The notes beneath the pieces were generated by a model that saw only the letters and a list, made by a program, of their open reading frames with translations, searched no databases and had not been told where the DNA came from. The translations under genes and the position numbers were made by a program. 12,462 bases of DNA from Victivallales bacterium (GTDB taxonomy: Bacteria > Verrucomicrobiota > Lentisphaeria > Victivallales > Victivallaceae): the NCBI GenBank assembly GCA_019038735.1, contig JAHOYW010000159.1, positions 1 to 12,462 of the forward strand. Reading direction: 5' to 3'. Shown here in pieces: positions 1 to 7,294 of this stretch; within the stretch, counting starts at the first letter, position 1, and every line of letters begins with the position of its first letter.

Positions 1-1
1 T

Positions 2-1033
2 TCTCTGGTGTTCCTGAGAGGAATCACAGCCGCGACGCTTACTGAACTTGATAATGAATTTATGACAATCTTGCGTGAAGTAAGCAAAGTATTTAAATTC
101 AAATACCTTCCTGAAATTCTCATCACAAAAGCGGTTGCGTCGCCGCTTACTATGGGAATCAGCCGGGTATCGGTGTTTATCCCGGAAAATCTGTATGGAA
201 ATATGACGGAAGATGAATTCAGAAGTATTTTATTTCATGAATTTGCTCATATTCACCATAAAGATCATCTTTTTAGTATTCTAAATAAATTTATCATCGG
301 ACTTAACTGGTGGAACCCACTGGTTTATCATATCAGTACTGAACAAAACATGGCAAGGGAAGATGTTTGTGACGACTACGCAATAAAAGGAATAAAAAGC
401 GCGGAAGTCTACAGCACTTGTCTTGTCAATCTCGCGGAAAGAATATGCCTGATCAGCAATTTACCCGCAACAGCAGGGATGGCGGGAAGAAAATCTAGTC
501 TCGAACGAAGAATAAAATCAATTATGTCAAAGGAGAGAAAAATGTTTTCCAAAACAAAAAAATCAGTAAAATTAGCAACAGTCATTCTATGTGCTTTAGT
601 CATAAGCCTAATAGGTGGAATCAATGTTTCATGTGCGGAAGCAACGAATTCTACAGTAGGGAAAAAAGAGTCTCGGCAAAATTCTAAATCTGAAACAGCG
701 GCAATTAAGGCTGCAAAAAGCTGGCTTGCGCTACTTGACGCGGGGAGATTCCAGGAAAGCTGGGAACAGGCGGCTCAAGTCTTCAAAAAAGCTATTACGA
801 AAGAGCAATGGGCAAAAGCAATGGCAGGTTTGAAAAAAGCTTTTGGGAAGAATATTTCCAGAAAACTCAAATCTAGGCGTTACTACACATCATTGCCGGG
901 AGCTCCAGACGGAAAATACGTTGTGATTCAATTCAAATCTTCATTTGAGAACAAGAAATCCGCTATTGAAACCATTACTCCCATTTTGGATGAAGATGGT
1001 AAATGGCGGGTATCCGGGTATTTTATCAAGTAG
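2..1033 (+). CDS. M56 (BlaR1-like) membrane metallopeptidase with C-terminal DUF4019-like domain, 5' partial
   Basis: The frame is open to the window edge, so the N-terminal membrane helices are missing and the GTG at 8 is probably internal. Counting residues from that GTG, the zinc peptidase motif HEFAH is at 77-81, followed by HHKD, a WWNPLVY segment and AREDVCDD, whose Glu118 is the expected third zinc ligand. A membrane helix follows at about 189-211, matching the last helix of M56 proteins. The C-terminal ~115 residues (AAKSWLALLDAGRF through the WRVSGYFIK end) look like DUF4019, with no penicillin-binding sensor. In BlaR1/MecR1 the cytoplasmic peptidase is activated by an outer sensor and inactivates a BlaI-type repressor. 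A similar signalling role here is inferred, and the ligand is unknown. A repressor gene, if present, would lie upstream, outside the window. The M56 assignment is firm; the DUF4019 assignment is from remembered family features. Confidence 0.85.
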   Translation, partial: SLVFLRGITAATLTELDNEFMTILREVSKVFKFKYLPEILITKAVASPLTMGISRVSVFIPENLYGNMTEDEFRSILFHEFAHIHHKDHLFSILNKFIIGLNWWNPLVYHISTEQNMAREDVCDDYAIKGIKSAEVYSTCLVNLAERICLISNLPATAGMAGRKSSLERRIKSIMSKERKMFSKTKKSVKLATVILCALVISLIGGINVSCAEATNSTVGKKESRQNSKSETAAIKAAKSWLALLDAGRFQESWEQAAQVFKKAITKEQWAKAMAGLKKAFGKNISRKLKSRRYYTSLPGAPDGKYVVIQFKSSFENKKSAIETITPILDEDGKWRVSGYFIK

Positions 1034-1060
1034 AGTAAAGTATCTCCGATACGATGTTTT

Positions 1061-1132
1061 TTTGGAGGGCGAGACTCTGTCGAGCCGTTAAATATCACTA
1101 GTGTTCGGCTCGACAGAGTCTCGCCCTCCAAA
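1061..1132. repeat. Perfect 27-bp inverted repeat (REP-like palindrome), possible bidirectional terminator
   Basis: The arms at 1061-1087 and 1106-1132 are exact reverse complements around an 18-nt AT-rich loop (1088-1105). The element sits between the convergent ends of the M56 gene (stop at 1033) and purE (stop at 1177), so its hairpin could stop or protect both transcripts. Each arm contains GGC-GA-GAC-TCT-GTC-GA-GCC. This can fold by itself into a small hairpin with two tandem G-A mismatches, a pattern expected of a mobile REP-type unit. I recall similar GGAGGGCGAG-type repeats from Verrucomicrobiota genomes, but copy number cannot be judged from one window. Confidence 0.85.
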
Positions 1133-1176
1133 CGTAAATCTTCTGCTTGAATATTCGGATATGCTCTGAAATAATA

Positions 1177-1692
1177 TTAAAAATTTTCTTTTAGATAAGC
1201 TTGCAGTTCAGCATCCGCACTTTTAACTTTAGCGGTTTGGTCAAATCTGAACTGTTTTAGCTTTTGCGCGATTTCGGCATCGCCAAGTGCCAGAATAGCC
1301 ACAGCATAAAGAGCCGCGTTTTTGCCACCGGCTTTGCCGCTGGTAACAGCCGCTACAGGTATTCCCGGAGGCATTTGTACAGTTGCCAGCAAGGCATCCA
1401 TGCCGCCAAATGGTTCTGATGCCATTGGTAAACCGATAACCGGTAAAATTGTATGAGCCGCGACAACACCGCCGAGGTGAGCTGCCATTCCGGCAACGCA
1501 TATAATTACTTTAAAGCCATTATTTTCAGCGTTTTCCGCAAATTTGCAAGCGTCAGCAGGAGTCCGGTGAGCGGACATTACATGTGCTTCGAATTTGATT
1601 CCAAAATCTTTAAGTATTTTAAAAGAATTTTCAACAACGGGTAGATCGCTTTGACTTCCCATCAAGATAGCTACTACAGGTTTTTGGGACAT
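1177..1692 (-). CDS. purE: 5-(carboxyamino)imidazole ribonucleotide mutase, class I PurE
   Basis: PurE converts N5-CAIR to CAIR in de novo purine synthesis, in the cytoplasm. The 171-residue product is typical for class I PurE. It shows the phosphate-binding GSQSDLP (12-18), SAHRTP (40-45), AGMAAHLGG (67-75), PVIGLPM (84-90), [10 protein letters not shown] (107-116) and the KNAALYAV helix. The start at 1692 is chosen because GGAG lies 7 nt upstream and the family begins with the strand before GSxSD. A longer start at 1740 would add 16 residues encoded over the U-tract of the upstream terminator. The gene lies 85 nt downstream of rpoZ but behind that terminator, so it may have its own promoter or depend on readthrough. 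I could not identify a convincing promoter. The partner PurK is not in the window. Confidence 0.96.
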   Translation of the reverse strand: MSQKPVVAILMGSQSDLPVVENSFKILKDFGIKFEAHVMSAHRTPADACKFAENAENNGFKVIICVAGMAAHLGGVVAAHTILPVIGLPMASEPFGGMDALLATVQMPPGIPVAAVTSGKAGGKNAALYAVAILALGDAEIAQKLKQFRFDQTAKVKSADAELQAYLKENF

Positions 1693-1721
1693 AGTTATTC
1701 TCCAATATTTTAAAATTTTAG

Positions 1722-1757
1722 AAAAAAAGCTGGCGGTCAATTAAGTCAGCCAGCTTT
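1722..1757 (-). terminator. Intrinsic terminator after rpoZ
   Basis: Reading the - strand, AAAGCTGGC (1757-1749) pairs with GCCAGCTTT (1734-1726) around a 14-nt loop, and the stem runs straight into a run of seven T. This has the standard form of a Rho-independent terminator. It lies about 20 nt beyond the rpoZ stop and about 30 nt before the purE start, so it separates the two transcription units or attenuates purE. Confidence 0.85.
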
Positions 1758-1777
1758 GAGATTTAAAAAAATATAAT

Positions 1778-2056
1778 TTACTTTTTTACTTTTTTTGGAG
1801 TCGCTTTAGCGGCTTCAGTAGATTTTGTTACATCTGCAAAAATATCAATTTCAGCTTCTTCGCCAGTGCCATGGGTATAATACAATTTACCTTCGGCAAT
1901 TTCTAAAAGCGCAATATCAAGGTGATTCGCAGTGTCGCATTTAAGCATCGGACGTCCGCCTAATGCAAGCTGTCTAGCTCTTTTACTCGCGACAATAGAA
2001 AGTATCTGAGGTTCAGTTATAACTTTCTTTGCACGTTCAAGATATGAATTATTCAC
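1778..2056 (-). CDS. rpoZ: DNA-directed RNA polymerase omega subunit
   Basis: Omega helps fold and assemble the beta-prime subunit of RNA polymerase. The 92-residue product carries the family signature VASKRARQLALGG (about residues 22-34), which matches the ARRARQ..GG core of known RpoZ, and ALLEIAEGKLYY (about 49-60), the conserved ..AL.EI.EGK segment. The C-terminal tail is rich in Lys and Ala, as in many omega subunits. Translation starts at GTG; AAGGAG lies 7 nt upstream and no ATG alternative is better placed. It follows acd by 67 nt, with a strong hairpin in the gap, so co-transcription with the Etf operon is uncertain. The link to acd/etf is not one I recognise as standard; rpoZ is more often near gmk or coaBC. 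Confidence 0.93.
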   Translation of the reverse strand: MNNSYLERAKKVITEPQILSIVASKRARQLALGGRPMLKCDTANHLDIALLEIAEGKLYYTHGTGEEAEIDIFADVTKSTEAAKATPKKVKK

Positions 2057-2078
2057 GTTAAGTCTCCTTGACTAAGTT

Positions 2079-2117
2079 TTTTCATCAAAAGGTGTAATCT
2101 ACACCCTTTGATGAAAA
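2079..2117 (-). terminator. Strong hairpin after acd, terminator-like but without a U-tract
   Basis: A 17-bp stem (2079-2095 with 2101-2117) closes a 5-nt loop. Its single mismatch is A-C on the + strand but becomes a G-U pair in - strand RNA, so the structure fits - strand RNA best. It begins 7 nt after the acd stop. The stem is followed by AAAAAACTTAG, with no run of T. It may be a weak terminator, an RNA-stabilising 3' end or a processing site between acd and rpoZ. Confidence 0.6.
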
Positions 2118-2123
2118 TTTCAA

Positions 2124-3839
2124 TTAATAATCAATAATTTCACGATGTTTATCAATTGTAGTTAGATCACCGCTCATTACGCGCATGAAACGTTCCTCAA
2201 ACTGAGATTCAGCATCAAGGATATAACGTTCAGCGAGCACTTCTCGTTCAGAATCTTTCAAGGCATCACGCAGCATCAGCATGCCAACGAAAATAAATGC
2301 TTCCATTTCGACAAGACATTGTGCGACGAGGCTCTGATATTCCGTGTCTTTTTTCACAGCAACATATTTAATTGCTTCGAGTTGTTTTTCATAAAAAGTA
2401 GCGACTTTATCTTTCAGGCGTGCAAGCATGCCTTCAAAAGGTAGAGCCATGAGTTCTTTGATGCGGTCTTCATTATGGTGTTGCATTACACCACCGATGG
2501 CGGCAACTACTTGTAATTGAGTAGTACCTTCATAGATGTTAGTAATACGGGCATCACGATAAAAACGCTCAACCGGAAAGTCTTTCATGAAGCCGGTTCC
2601 ACCGTGAATCTGGATGGCATCGTAAGCAACCTGATTGGCTACTTCAGTAGCTTGAGCTTTACACATTGGTGTAAGTACAGCCGCGACACGAACCCAGTAT
2701 TTGGCTTTTTGCCGTTCTTCAACAGTAATATCAGCTTTATGCTCGACCATTTGAGTATAAACATAACGCAAGTCAACTGCACGGGTTGTTTCGTACAATA
2801 AAGCACGAGTTGCCACGATTTTAGTTTTCATGCGGGTGAGCATGTCGTAAACCGCGGGGAACTTGTCAATTGATTTTTTGAACTGCTTACGTTCTTCAGC
2901 ATATTTGCGGGCTTCAAAAAAAGCGGCTTCGGCAATACCGAGAGCTTGAGCACTGATCGCGATGCGGGCACCGTTCATCAAGCTCATAACAGCTTTAGTC
3001 AAACCACGACGGCGTTGTCCGCAAAGTTCAGCGGGAACGTCGTTATATTGCAATTCAGCAGTAGCGACACCGTGGATACCGAGTTTGTTTTCGATACGGC
3101 GGACTACCAGTTCAGGGCATTTTTCACAAACGAACATTGAAAGTCCGCGTCCGTCAACAGTACCTTCTTCGGAACGCGCCAGAACGAGATGTACTTTAGC
3201 ACAGCCGTTGGTGATGAAGCGTTTCATTCCGTTGAGGAACCATTGACCGTTTTCATCCTGATACGCGCGGAGGCGTACAGACTGGAGGTCAGAACCTGAA
3301 TCAGGCTCAGTCAAGTCCATCGCGCCGTCAACTTCGCCGGAAGCGAAGAGCGGAAGGTATTTATCTTTCTGTTCCTGAGTACCATAATCACTGATAGTTT
3401 CAGCGATATCCTGTAAACCGAAAAGGTTTTGCAGAGAGGCATCAGCGCGTGAAACCATTTCTGTCATCATAGTATATACTGAAGCAGGAAAGTTTAAACC
3501 GCCGTATTTGTGATCAAGCATAGCGCCTGAAACACCTGCGTTGTCAAGGTCTTTGATGTTTTGCACAGTCAATGGGTAGTAAGTAACTACGCCATCCGCG
3601 AAATGCGGACCGTTTTCATCGACTTCTTCCGCACGCGGAGCGATATTGTCGGCGCAAACTTCACCAACAACTTTCAAGACACGTTCGTAGTTGTCTTGCG
3701 CATCCGCGTAATCACAGGGAGCAACGTCGAATTCTTTGGCGTATTCGTAGTTGTTCTCGCGCAATGCGGAAGCTTCTTTTAAATCAAGATTAGCCAGTGT
3801 AAACTGGAGGTCTTTATTTTCTGTAAAAAAGTTAGCCAT
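2124..3839 (-). CDS. Acyl-CoA dehydrogenase family protein, FAD-dependent, with C-terminal extension
   Basis: A flavoprotein that oxidises acyl-CoA, or reduces enoyl-CoA, at the alpha-beta bond and exchanges electrons with EtfAB. At 571 residues it is longer than the ~380-residue medium-chain type. Visible are DLTEPDSGSD (175-184), the middle-domain flavin/substrate motif; FITNG (208-212); ERKQF (316-320); IQIHGGTGF (409-417); and YRDARITNIYEGTTQLQ (427-443), in which Glu437 sits where the catalytic base of this family lies. Residues ~450-571 form an additional helical C-terminal region. SD AAGGAGG overlaps the etfA stop codon and lies 9 nt before the ATG, so translation with etfA is probably coupled. 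The substrate cannot be read from sequence. The bifurcating-type EtfAB upstream makes enoyl-CoA reduction plausible. From memory, proteins of this length and composition also occur in Bacteroides beside etf genes. Confidence 0.93.
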   Translation of the reverse strand: MANFFTENKDLQFTLANLDLKEASALRENNYEYAKEFDVAPCDYADAQDNYERVLKVVGEVCADNIAPRAEEVDENGPHFADGVVTYYPLTVQNIKDLDNAGVSGAMLDHKYGGLNFPASVYTMMTEMVSRADASLQNLFGLQDIAETISDYGTQEQKDKYLPLFASGEVDGAMDLTEPDSGSDLQSVRLRAYQDENGQWFLNGMKRFITNGCAKVHLVLARSEEGTVDGRGLSMFVCEKCPELVVRRIENKLGIHGVATAELQYNDVPAELCGQRRRGLTKAVMSLMNGARIAISAQALGIAEAAFFEARKYAEERKQFKKSIDKFPAVYDMLTRMKTKIVATRALLYETTRAVDLRYVYTQMVEHKADITVEERQKAKYWVRVAAVLTPMCKAQATEVANQVAYDAIQIHGGTGFMKDFPVERFYRDARITNIYEGTTQLQVVAAIGGVMQHHNEDRIKELMALPFEGMLARLKDKVATFYEKQLEAIKYVAVKKDTEYQSLVAQCLVEMEAFIFVGMLMLRDALKDSEREVLAERYILDAESQFEERFMRVMSGDLTTIDKHREIIDY

Positions 3840-3854
3840 AGTAAAAATACCTCC

Positions 3855-4877
3855 TTAGGCTTTTGCTTTGAATGCCGCGATCATTTTTGGAATGACTTCA
3901 TTCAAATCACCGACTATGCTGTAATGCGCAATTGAAAGAATTGGCGCATCCGGATCGGCGTTGATCGCGATAATTTTTTGAGAATCATCCATTCCGGCGC
4001 AATGCTGGATGGAACCACTGATACCGCAAGCGATATACAATTTAGGGCGAACTGTAACCCCAGTTTGACCGACCTGATGGTCATGATTGATCCAGCCGGC
4101 ATCGACCGCGGCACGAGAAGCACCGACATCGCCACTGAGTGCTTCAGCCAAGTCATAAATGAGTTTGAAGTTATCTTTTGAACCGACCCCATAACCGCCG
4201 GACACAATAACTTGCGCGGCACCGAGGTTGATTGATTTATCCTGACGGATACGTTCAATAACTTTGATTACAGTATCGCTGTTGTCAAGTTGAACATCAA
4301 TTTTGACTACTTTACCTTTTAATGAGCTATTAGGCTCATCCATTTTCATAACACCCTCACGGACAGTAACCATTTGCGGGTCGTCCCAGGTGTTTACGAT
4401 GGTGGCAATGATATTTCCGCCGAAAGCCGGACGGATCTGCATCAATTTGTCAGTATATGATTGTTTGTTGATTTTGTCATCAAAATCATCAATTCTAAGT
4501 TCTGTACAGTCAGCTGTCAGTCCAGCAAGCTTTTCAGAAGCTACACGTGGAGCCAGCTCACGACCTTTGTAAGTCGCGCCGAACATAAGAATATTTGGTT
4601 TGTGTTCCAAAATAAGCGACATGATAACTTTAGCGAATGGCAATACAGTGAAAGGTTCGAGGCGTTTATCTTCCGCCAGGAATACTGTATCGCAACCGTA
4701 AGAATAAAGTGTATCAACGCAGCCGTCGAGCTTGTCGCCAAGCAGGACTGCTTCAGTTTTTACTCCGAGCTCGTTAGCTAACTCGCGGCCTTTACAGACC
4801 AATTCGAGGCTAACGTCGGCAATTTTGCCGCCTTCCTGCTCGATAAAAACCCAGACATTTCCGATTTTTTTCGTCAT
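3855..4877 (-). CDS. etfA: Electron transfer flavoprotein alpha subunit
   Basis: EtfA forms a soluble heterodimer with EtfB and carries the FAD that passes electrons to the dehydrogenase. The C-terminal FAD domain has VSGGYGVGS (225-233), a GQTGVTVRPKLYIACGISG stretch (270-288), IQH.AGM (290-296) and IVGDL (321-325), all diagnostic. The 340-residue length is usual. The IRPAFGGN and PQMVTVREGVM segments (148-177) resemble EtfA of the bifurcating butyryl-CoA dehydrogenase type. The ATG at 4877 has AGGA 7 nt upstream and lies 4 nt after the etfB stop, and acd follows after 15 nt, so the three genes form one operon. Assignment to EtfA is firm; bifurcation is inferred from motif resemblance. Confidence 0.96.
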   Translation of the reverse strand: MTKKIGNVWVFIEQEGGKIADVSLELVCKGRELANELGVKTEAVLLGDKLDGCVDTLYSYGCDTVFLAEDKRLEPFTVLPFAKVIMSLILEHKPNILMFGATYKGRELAPRVASEKLAGLTADCTELRIDDFDDKINKQSYTDKLMQIRPAFGGNIIATIVNTWDDPQMVTVREGVMKMDEPNSSLKGKVVKIDVQLDNSDTVIKVIERIRQDKSINLGAAQVIVSGGYGVGSKDNFKLIYDLAEALSGDVGASRAAVDAGWINHDHQVGQTGVTVRPKLYIACGISGSIQHCAGMDDSQKIIAINADPDAPILSIAHYSIVGDLNEVIPKMIAAFKAKA

Positions 4878-4881
4878 GATA

Positions 4882-5778
4882 TTATCCTAATGTATGATCT
4901 TCAATAAGTTCGTGGATGAGGTCGCTAATGCCCGCTTCTGTAGGTTCGACAGATTTCGCGTCGCCACCCGTGAGGATAACGCTTTGAATCTTTTTAACCT
5001 TAGTAGGTGAGCCCGGCAGTCCGACACGCCCTTTGTCAGCGCCAACATCTTCTGCACTCCACTCGTGGATCAGAAGATTTTTGGCGACGAGATTATCAGC
5101 TTCTTCCACGAGGGATTCAGCGTCAGTATAATTTGCGTCCGCATGGTCTTTAGCCAACTCTGAGCGAGTACGGGCGCGTTTATATTTCATAATTCTAGTG
5201 GCATTCATCGGGCGTGGTTCGTTACCTTCAATAACAGTCATCAATACTGGAGTTGGAGCTTCCAATACTTCGTAACCGCCTTCGATAGTACGTTTGACGC
5301 TGACTTTATCTTTGCTCAAATCAATCACATCTTCAACATAAGCAAGTTGAGGAATTGCAAGTTTTTCAGCAAGTTGTGGTCCGACCTGTGCTGTGTCGCC
5401 GTCAATTGCCTGGCGTCCGCAGAGGATCAAATCAAATTTTCCATATTTCTTGGCACAGCAGCTTAAAGCATAGCTGGTCGCCAGCGTATCGGCACCCGCG
5501 AAGGCGCGATCTGTTAAGAGGATACATTCGTCGGCACCCCGGTACAATGAAGCACGCAGAACTGCGGTTGCGTTTGGCGGACCCATTGTTCCCACCACTA
5601 CTTTCGCGCCGAAGCGGTCTTTTAGTTGCAACGCTAATTCTAATGCATTCAAATCTTCTGGATTGAAGATTGCCGGAAGAGCAGCGCGATTCACAGTACC
5701 GTCCGGCTTCATTGCGTCGCCGGTGATATTCTGGGTATCTGGAACCTGCTTGACAAACACGATTACAGTGTAACTCAC
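4882..5778 (-). CDS. etfB: Electron transfer flavoprotein beta subunit, bifurcating-type features
   Basis: EtfB pairs with EtfA. In bifurcating Etfs it holds the second flavin and the NADH site. The product starts with VKQVPDT (9-15), then has FNPEDLNALE (38-47), TMGPPNA (64-70), DRAFAGADTLATS (90-102) and CGRQAIDGDTAQVGPQ (120-135). It ends with a GSPTKVKK segment and a ~35-residue tail. The GPPxA, DRAFAGADT and long GSPTxV tail are features I associate with the NADH-using, ferredoxin-reducing group. Translation begins at GTG with GGGAG 10 nt upstream. It is the first gene of etfB-etfA-acd. The 195-nt region upstream holds the terminator of the rnf operon and a purine-rich stretch. Confidence 0.95.
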   Translation of the reverse strand: MSYTVIVFVKQVPDTQNITGDAMKPDGTVNRAALPAIFNPEDLNALELALQLKDRFGAKVVVGTMGPPNATAVLRASLYRGADECILLTDRAFAGADTLATSYALSCCAKKYGKFDLILCGRQAIDGDTAQVGPQLAEKLAIPQLAYVEDVIDLSKDKVSVKRTIEGGYEVLEAPTPVLMTVIEGNEPRPMNATRIMKYKRARTRSELAKDHADANYTDAESLVEEADNLVAKNLLIHEWSAEDVGADKGRVGLPGSPTKVKKIQSVILTGGDAKSVEPTEAGISDLIHELIEDHTLG

Positions 5779-5932
5779 AGTATTTTGACTCCCGTTGTTA
5801 AAGTTATGAGAAGAGGAGAATCCTCTGTCTCTATAAAATACAAATTTACTGCTTAAGATAGCACCAAAGAGAGAAAAGTAAAACTAAGAAATTAAAAAAA
5901 AACAAGAAAGAATTCAAACCAGCAAAAGTACT
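5779..5932. other. Leader region upstream of etfB, no gene seen
   Basis: This stretch should hold the etfB promoter, but I see no convincing -35/-10 pair. It contains a long purine-rich + strand tract (about 5861-5935), which is T-rich on the coding strand for etfB, and a small hairpin (AGAGGA 5812-5817 with TCCTCT 5821-5826). No ORF with a ribosome binding site is visible. Confidence 0.5.
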
Positions 5933-5970
5933 GAAAAATAGGCACTTAGTATAGTAAGGTGCCATTTTTC
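5933..5970 (-). terminator. Intrinsic terminator of the rnf operon
   Basis: On the - strand, GGCACCTTA (5963-5955) pairs with TAAGTGCC (5948-5941), with one bulged base and a 6-nt loop, followed by TATTTTTC. The A-rich segment before the stem can extend it by pairing with the T-rich tail. It begins about 10 nt after the rnfE stop, as expected for the end of the rnf transcript. Confidence 0.82.
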
Positions 5971-5973
5971 TCT

Positions 5974-6672
5974 CTAATTATTTGTTTGTCCGATTTCTTC
6001 GTCAGTTCCAATGTCACATAGACGGCAATGACGACAATCCAAACCTTGTGGCGGAATATATACTTCTCCACGCTTGACGGCCTTATGCATGTTAAGTTTA
6101 TTCATAGCCGCTAGGAAACATCCCAGAATGATAAATGCTCCCGGAGCACCTGTCCATAGCATAAAGTCAACTGTCCATGGGATGATTATCTTGATTTGGA
6201 ATAGCGAGCCTGTAGCTAAAAACTCACGCATTCCTCCAAGAGCTGTCAATGCCAAAGCAAAACCAAGTCCCATGCCTAATGCATCCATGATTGAACGCAA
6301 CACGCTAGTCTTAGAAGCAAATGCCTCCGCACGACCGAGGACGATACAGTTAACCACGATCAAAGGAATAAATATCCCCAGAGATTTATTTATAGCCGGC
6401 GGTGCGTAAGCGTTCATCAGCATTTCAATAACCGTCACAAAGGTCGCGATAACGACGATATATACAGGGATACGGATTTTTTTAGGTACGATATTACGCA
6501 GCATTGAAATAACTATATTACAGCCAAGCAGAACACAGGTCGTAGCGACACCCATACTTAATCCATTTTCGGCGTTACTGGTAACCGCTAGGGTCGGGCA
6601 CATGCCGAGAAGCATTACCAGCACTGGATTTTCTTTCCAGATTCCTTTGGTAAAATCTTTTATTAAACTCAT
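5974..6672 (-). CDS. rnfE: Rnf complex membrane subunit RnfE
   Basis: RnfE is an integral membrane subunit that pairs with RnfA, and the two hold an intramembrane iron-sulfur cluster through conserved cysteines. The N-terminal LGMCPTLAVTS gives Cys25 and the mid-protein LIVVNCIVLGRAEAF gives Cys109, both in the expected places. About six hydrophobic segments are visible, and GMREFLATG (147-155) is typical. At 232 residues it is slightly long because of a hydrophilic tail containing C213-x2-C216-x2-C219. The ATG has AGAGGAA about 8 nt upstream, overlapping the TAG stop of rnfG. It is the last gene of rnfABCDGE and is followed by an intrinsic terminator. Confidence 0.95.
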   Translation of the reverse strand: MSLIKDFTKGIWKENPVLVMLLGMCPTLAVTSNAENGLSMGVATTCVLLGCNIVISMLRNIVPKKIRIPVYIVVIATFVTVIEMLMNAYAPPAINKSLGIFIPLIVVNCIVLGRAEAFASKTSVLRSIMDALGMGLGFALALTALGGMREFLATGSLFQIKIIIPWTVDFMLWTGAPGAFIILGCFLAAMNKLNMHKAVKRGEVYIPPQGLDCRHCRLCDIGTDEEIGQTNN

Positions 6673-6685
6673 AATTGCTATTCCT

Positions 6686-7261
6686 CTATTTGTCTGCTTT
6701 TGAAAGCTCTTTGATGATTTCTTTACGATTCACAACGAAAGCATGTGCTATTTTATAAACGACTCCAGTAACTGCTTTGCTGGAAATAGTCGCCCCGGTC
6801 ATATAATCAAATTTACCGCCGTCTTTAGTTACTTGCCATGGAGTATCGCCCGCGCTCTTGTCAGCGAACTGGTCAAGAATTTTGTTGCCGGCCGGCAGTC
6901 CAGCGTTTTTGCCTGCTTTTTCAAATATACTGACAATAGTTTTTTGCCGCTTGCGTTCACAGACTACAGTGCCTAATCCCGGCGTTTCTTTTTGTTCGGT
7001 AATCAATACCGCCGAAAGCTTTTTGCCGTCAACAACTGCGATTGTACGGATTTTTCCATCAAGTTTTAAGCCCACCATCGCGGCGATTTTGCCACTGTAG
7101 CCTTTCATGCTGGAACCTGAAGCCGCTACTGCGACAAGTTCTCCGTTTTTCTTTGCGCCGTAAAAAGTGATACCATTCTTCTTGAAAGTATTATTTCCAG
7201 GTGAATTATCAAAAGCAGGCAGGACTTCTTTCAATGCCTTATTGACTGATTCCATTTTCAT
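6686..7261 (-). CDS. rnfG: RnfG, FMN-binding periplasmic domain, separated from its membrane anchor by an in-frame stop
   Basis: RnfG carries an FMN covalently bound to threonine and passes electrons within Rnf on the outer face of the membrane. This 191-residue part has ALKEVLPAFD (9-18), KETPGLGTVV (91-100) and the attachment motif MTGATISS (154-161), with Thr158 as the expected FMN site. It has no membrane helix or signal peptide. The anchor is encoded just upstream in the same frame (7295-7384) and is cut off by TAA at 7297-7295. The ATG at 7261 has only a distant SD-like GAGGAG, 12 nt upstream. The sequence between TAA and this ATG (DDKITEEPIKK) reads like normal RnfG, suggesting one ancestral gene of about 232 codons. 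Either the gene is broken, the stop is read through, or the base is an error. Confidence 0.88.
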   Translation of the reverse strand: MKMESVNKALKEVLPAFDNSPGNNTFKKNGITFYGAKKNGELVAVAASGSSMKGYSGKIAAMVGLKLDGKIRTIAVVDGKKLSAVLITEQKETPGLGTVVCERKRQKTIVSIFEKAGKNAGLPAGNKILDQFADKSAGDTPWQVTKDGGKFDYMTGATISSKAVTGVVYKIAHAFVVNRKEIIKELSKADK

Positions 7262-7294
7262 TTTCTTGATTGGCTCCTCGGTGATTTTGTCATC

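Noticed and set aside
928..1131. 67-codon open frame on the - strand through the inverted repeat
   Set aside because: It reads through the palindrome and antisense to the M56 gene, with no recognisable domain.
1693..1740. Upstream extension of purE to a start at 1740
   Set aside because: The added residues are encoded by the T-tract and stem of the rpoZ terminator, lack family similarity, and the ATG at 1692 has a well-placed GGAG.
1735..1740. TTGACC on the - strand as a -35 element for purE
   Set aside because: It lies in the terminator loop, and no -10 occurs at a suitable distance; the nearest TAAAAT is only 14 bp away.
5812..5826. Six-base hairpin in the etfB leader as a riboswitch or attenuator
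   Set aside because: The stem is short with a 3-nt loop, and I see no conserved riboswitch core or alternative pairing.
5912..5917. TTGAAT on the - strand as an etfB -35 element
   Set aside because: No good -10 lies 16-18 bp downstream; the region is a T-rich tract in which such hexamers arise by chance.
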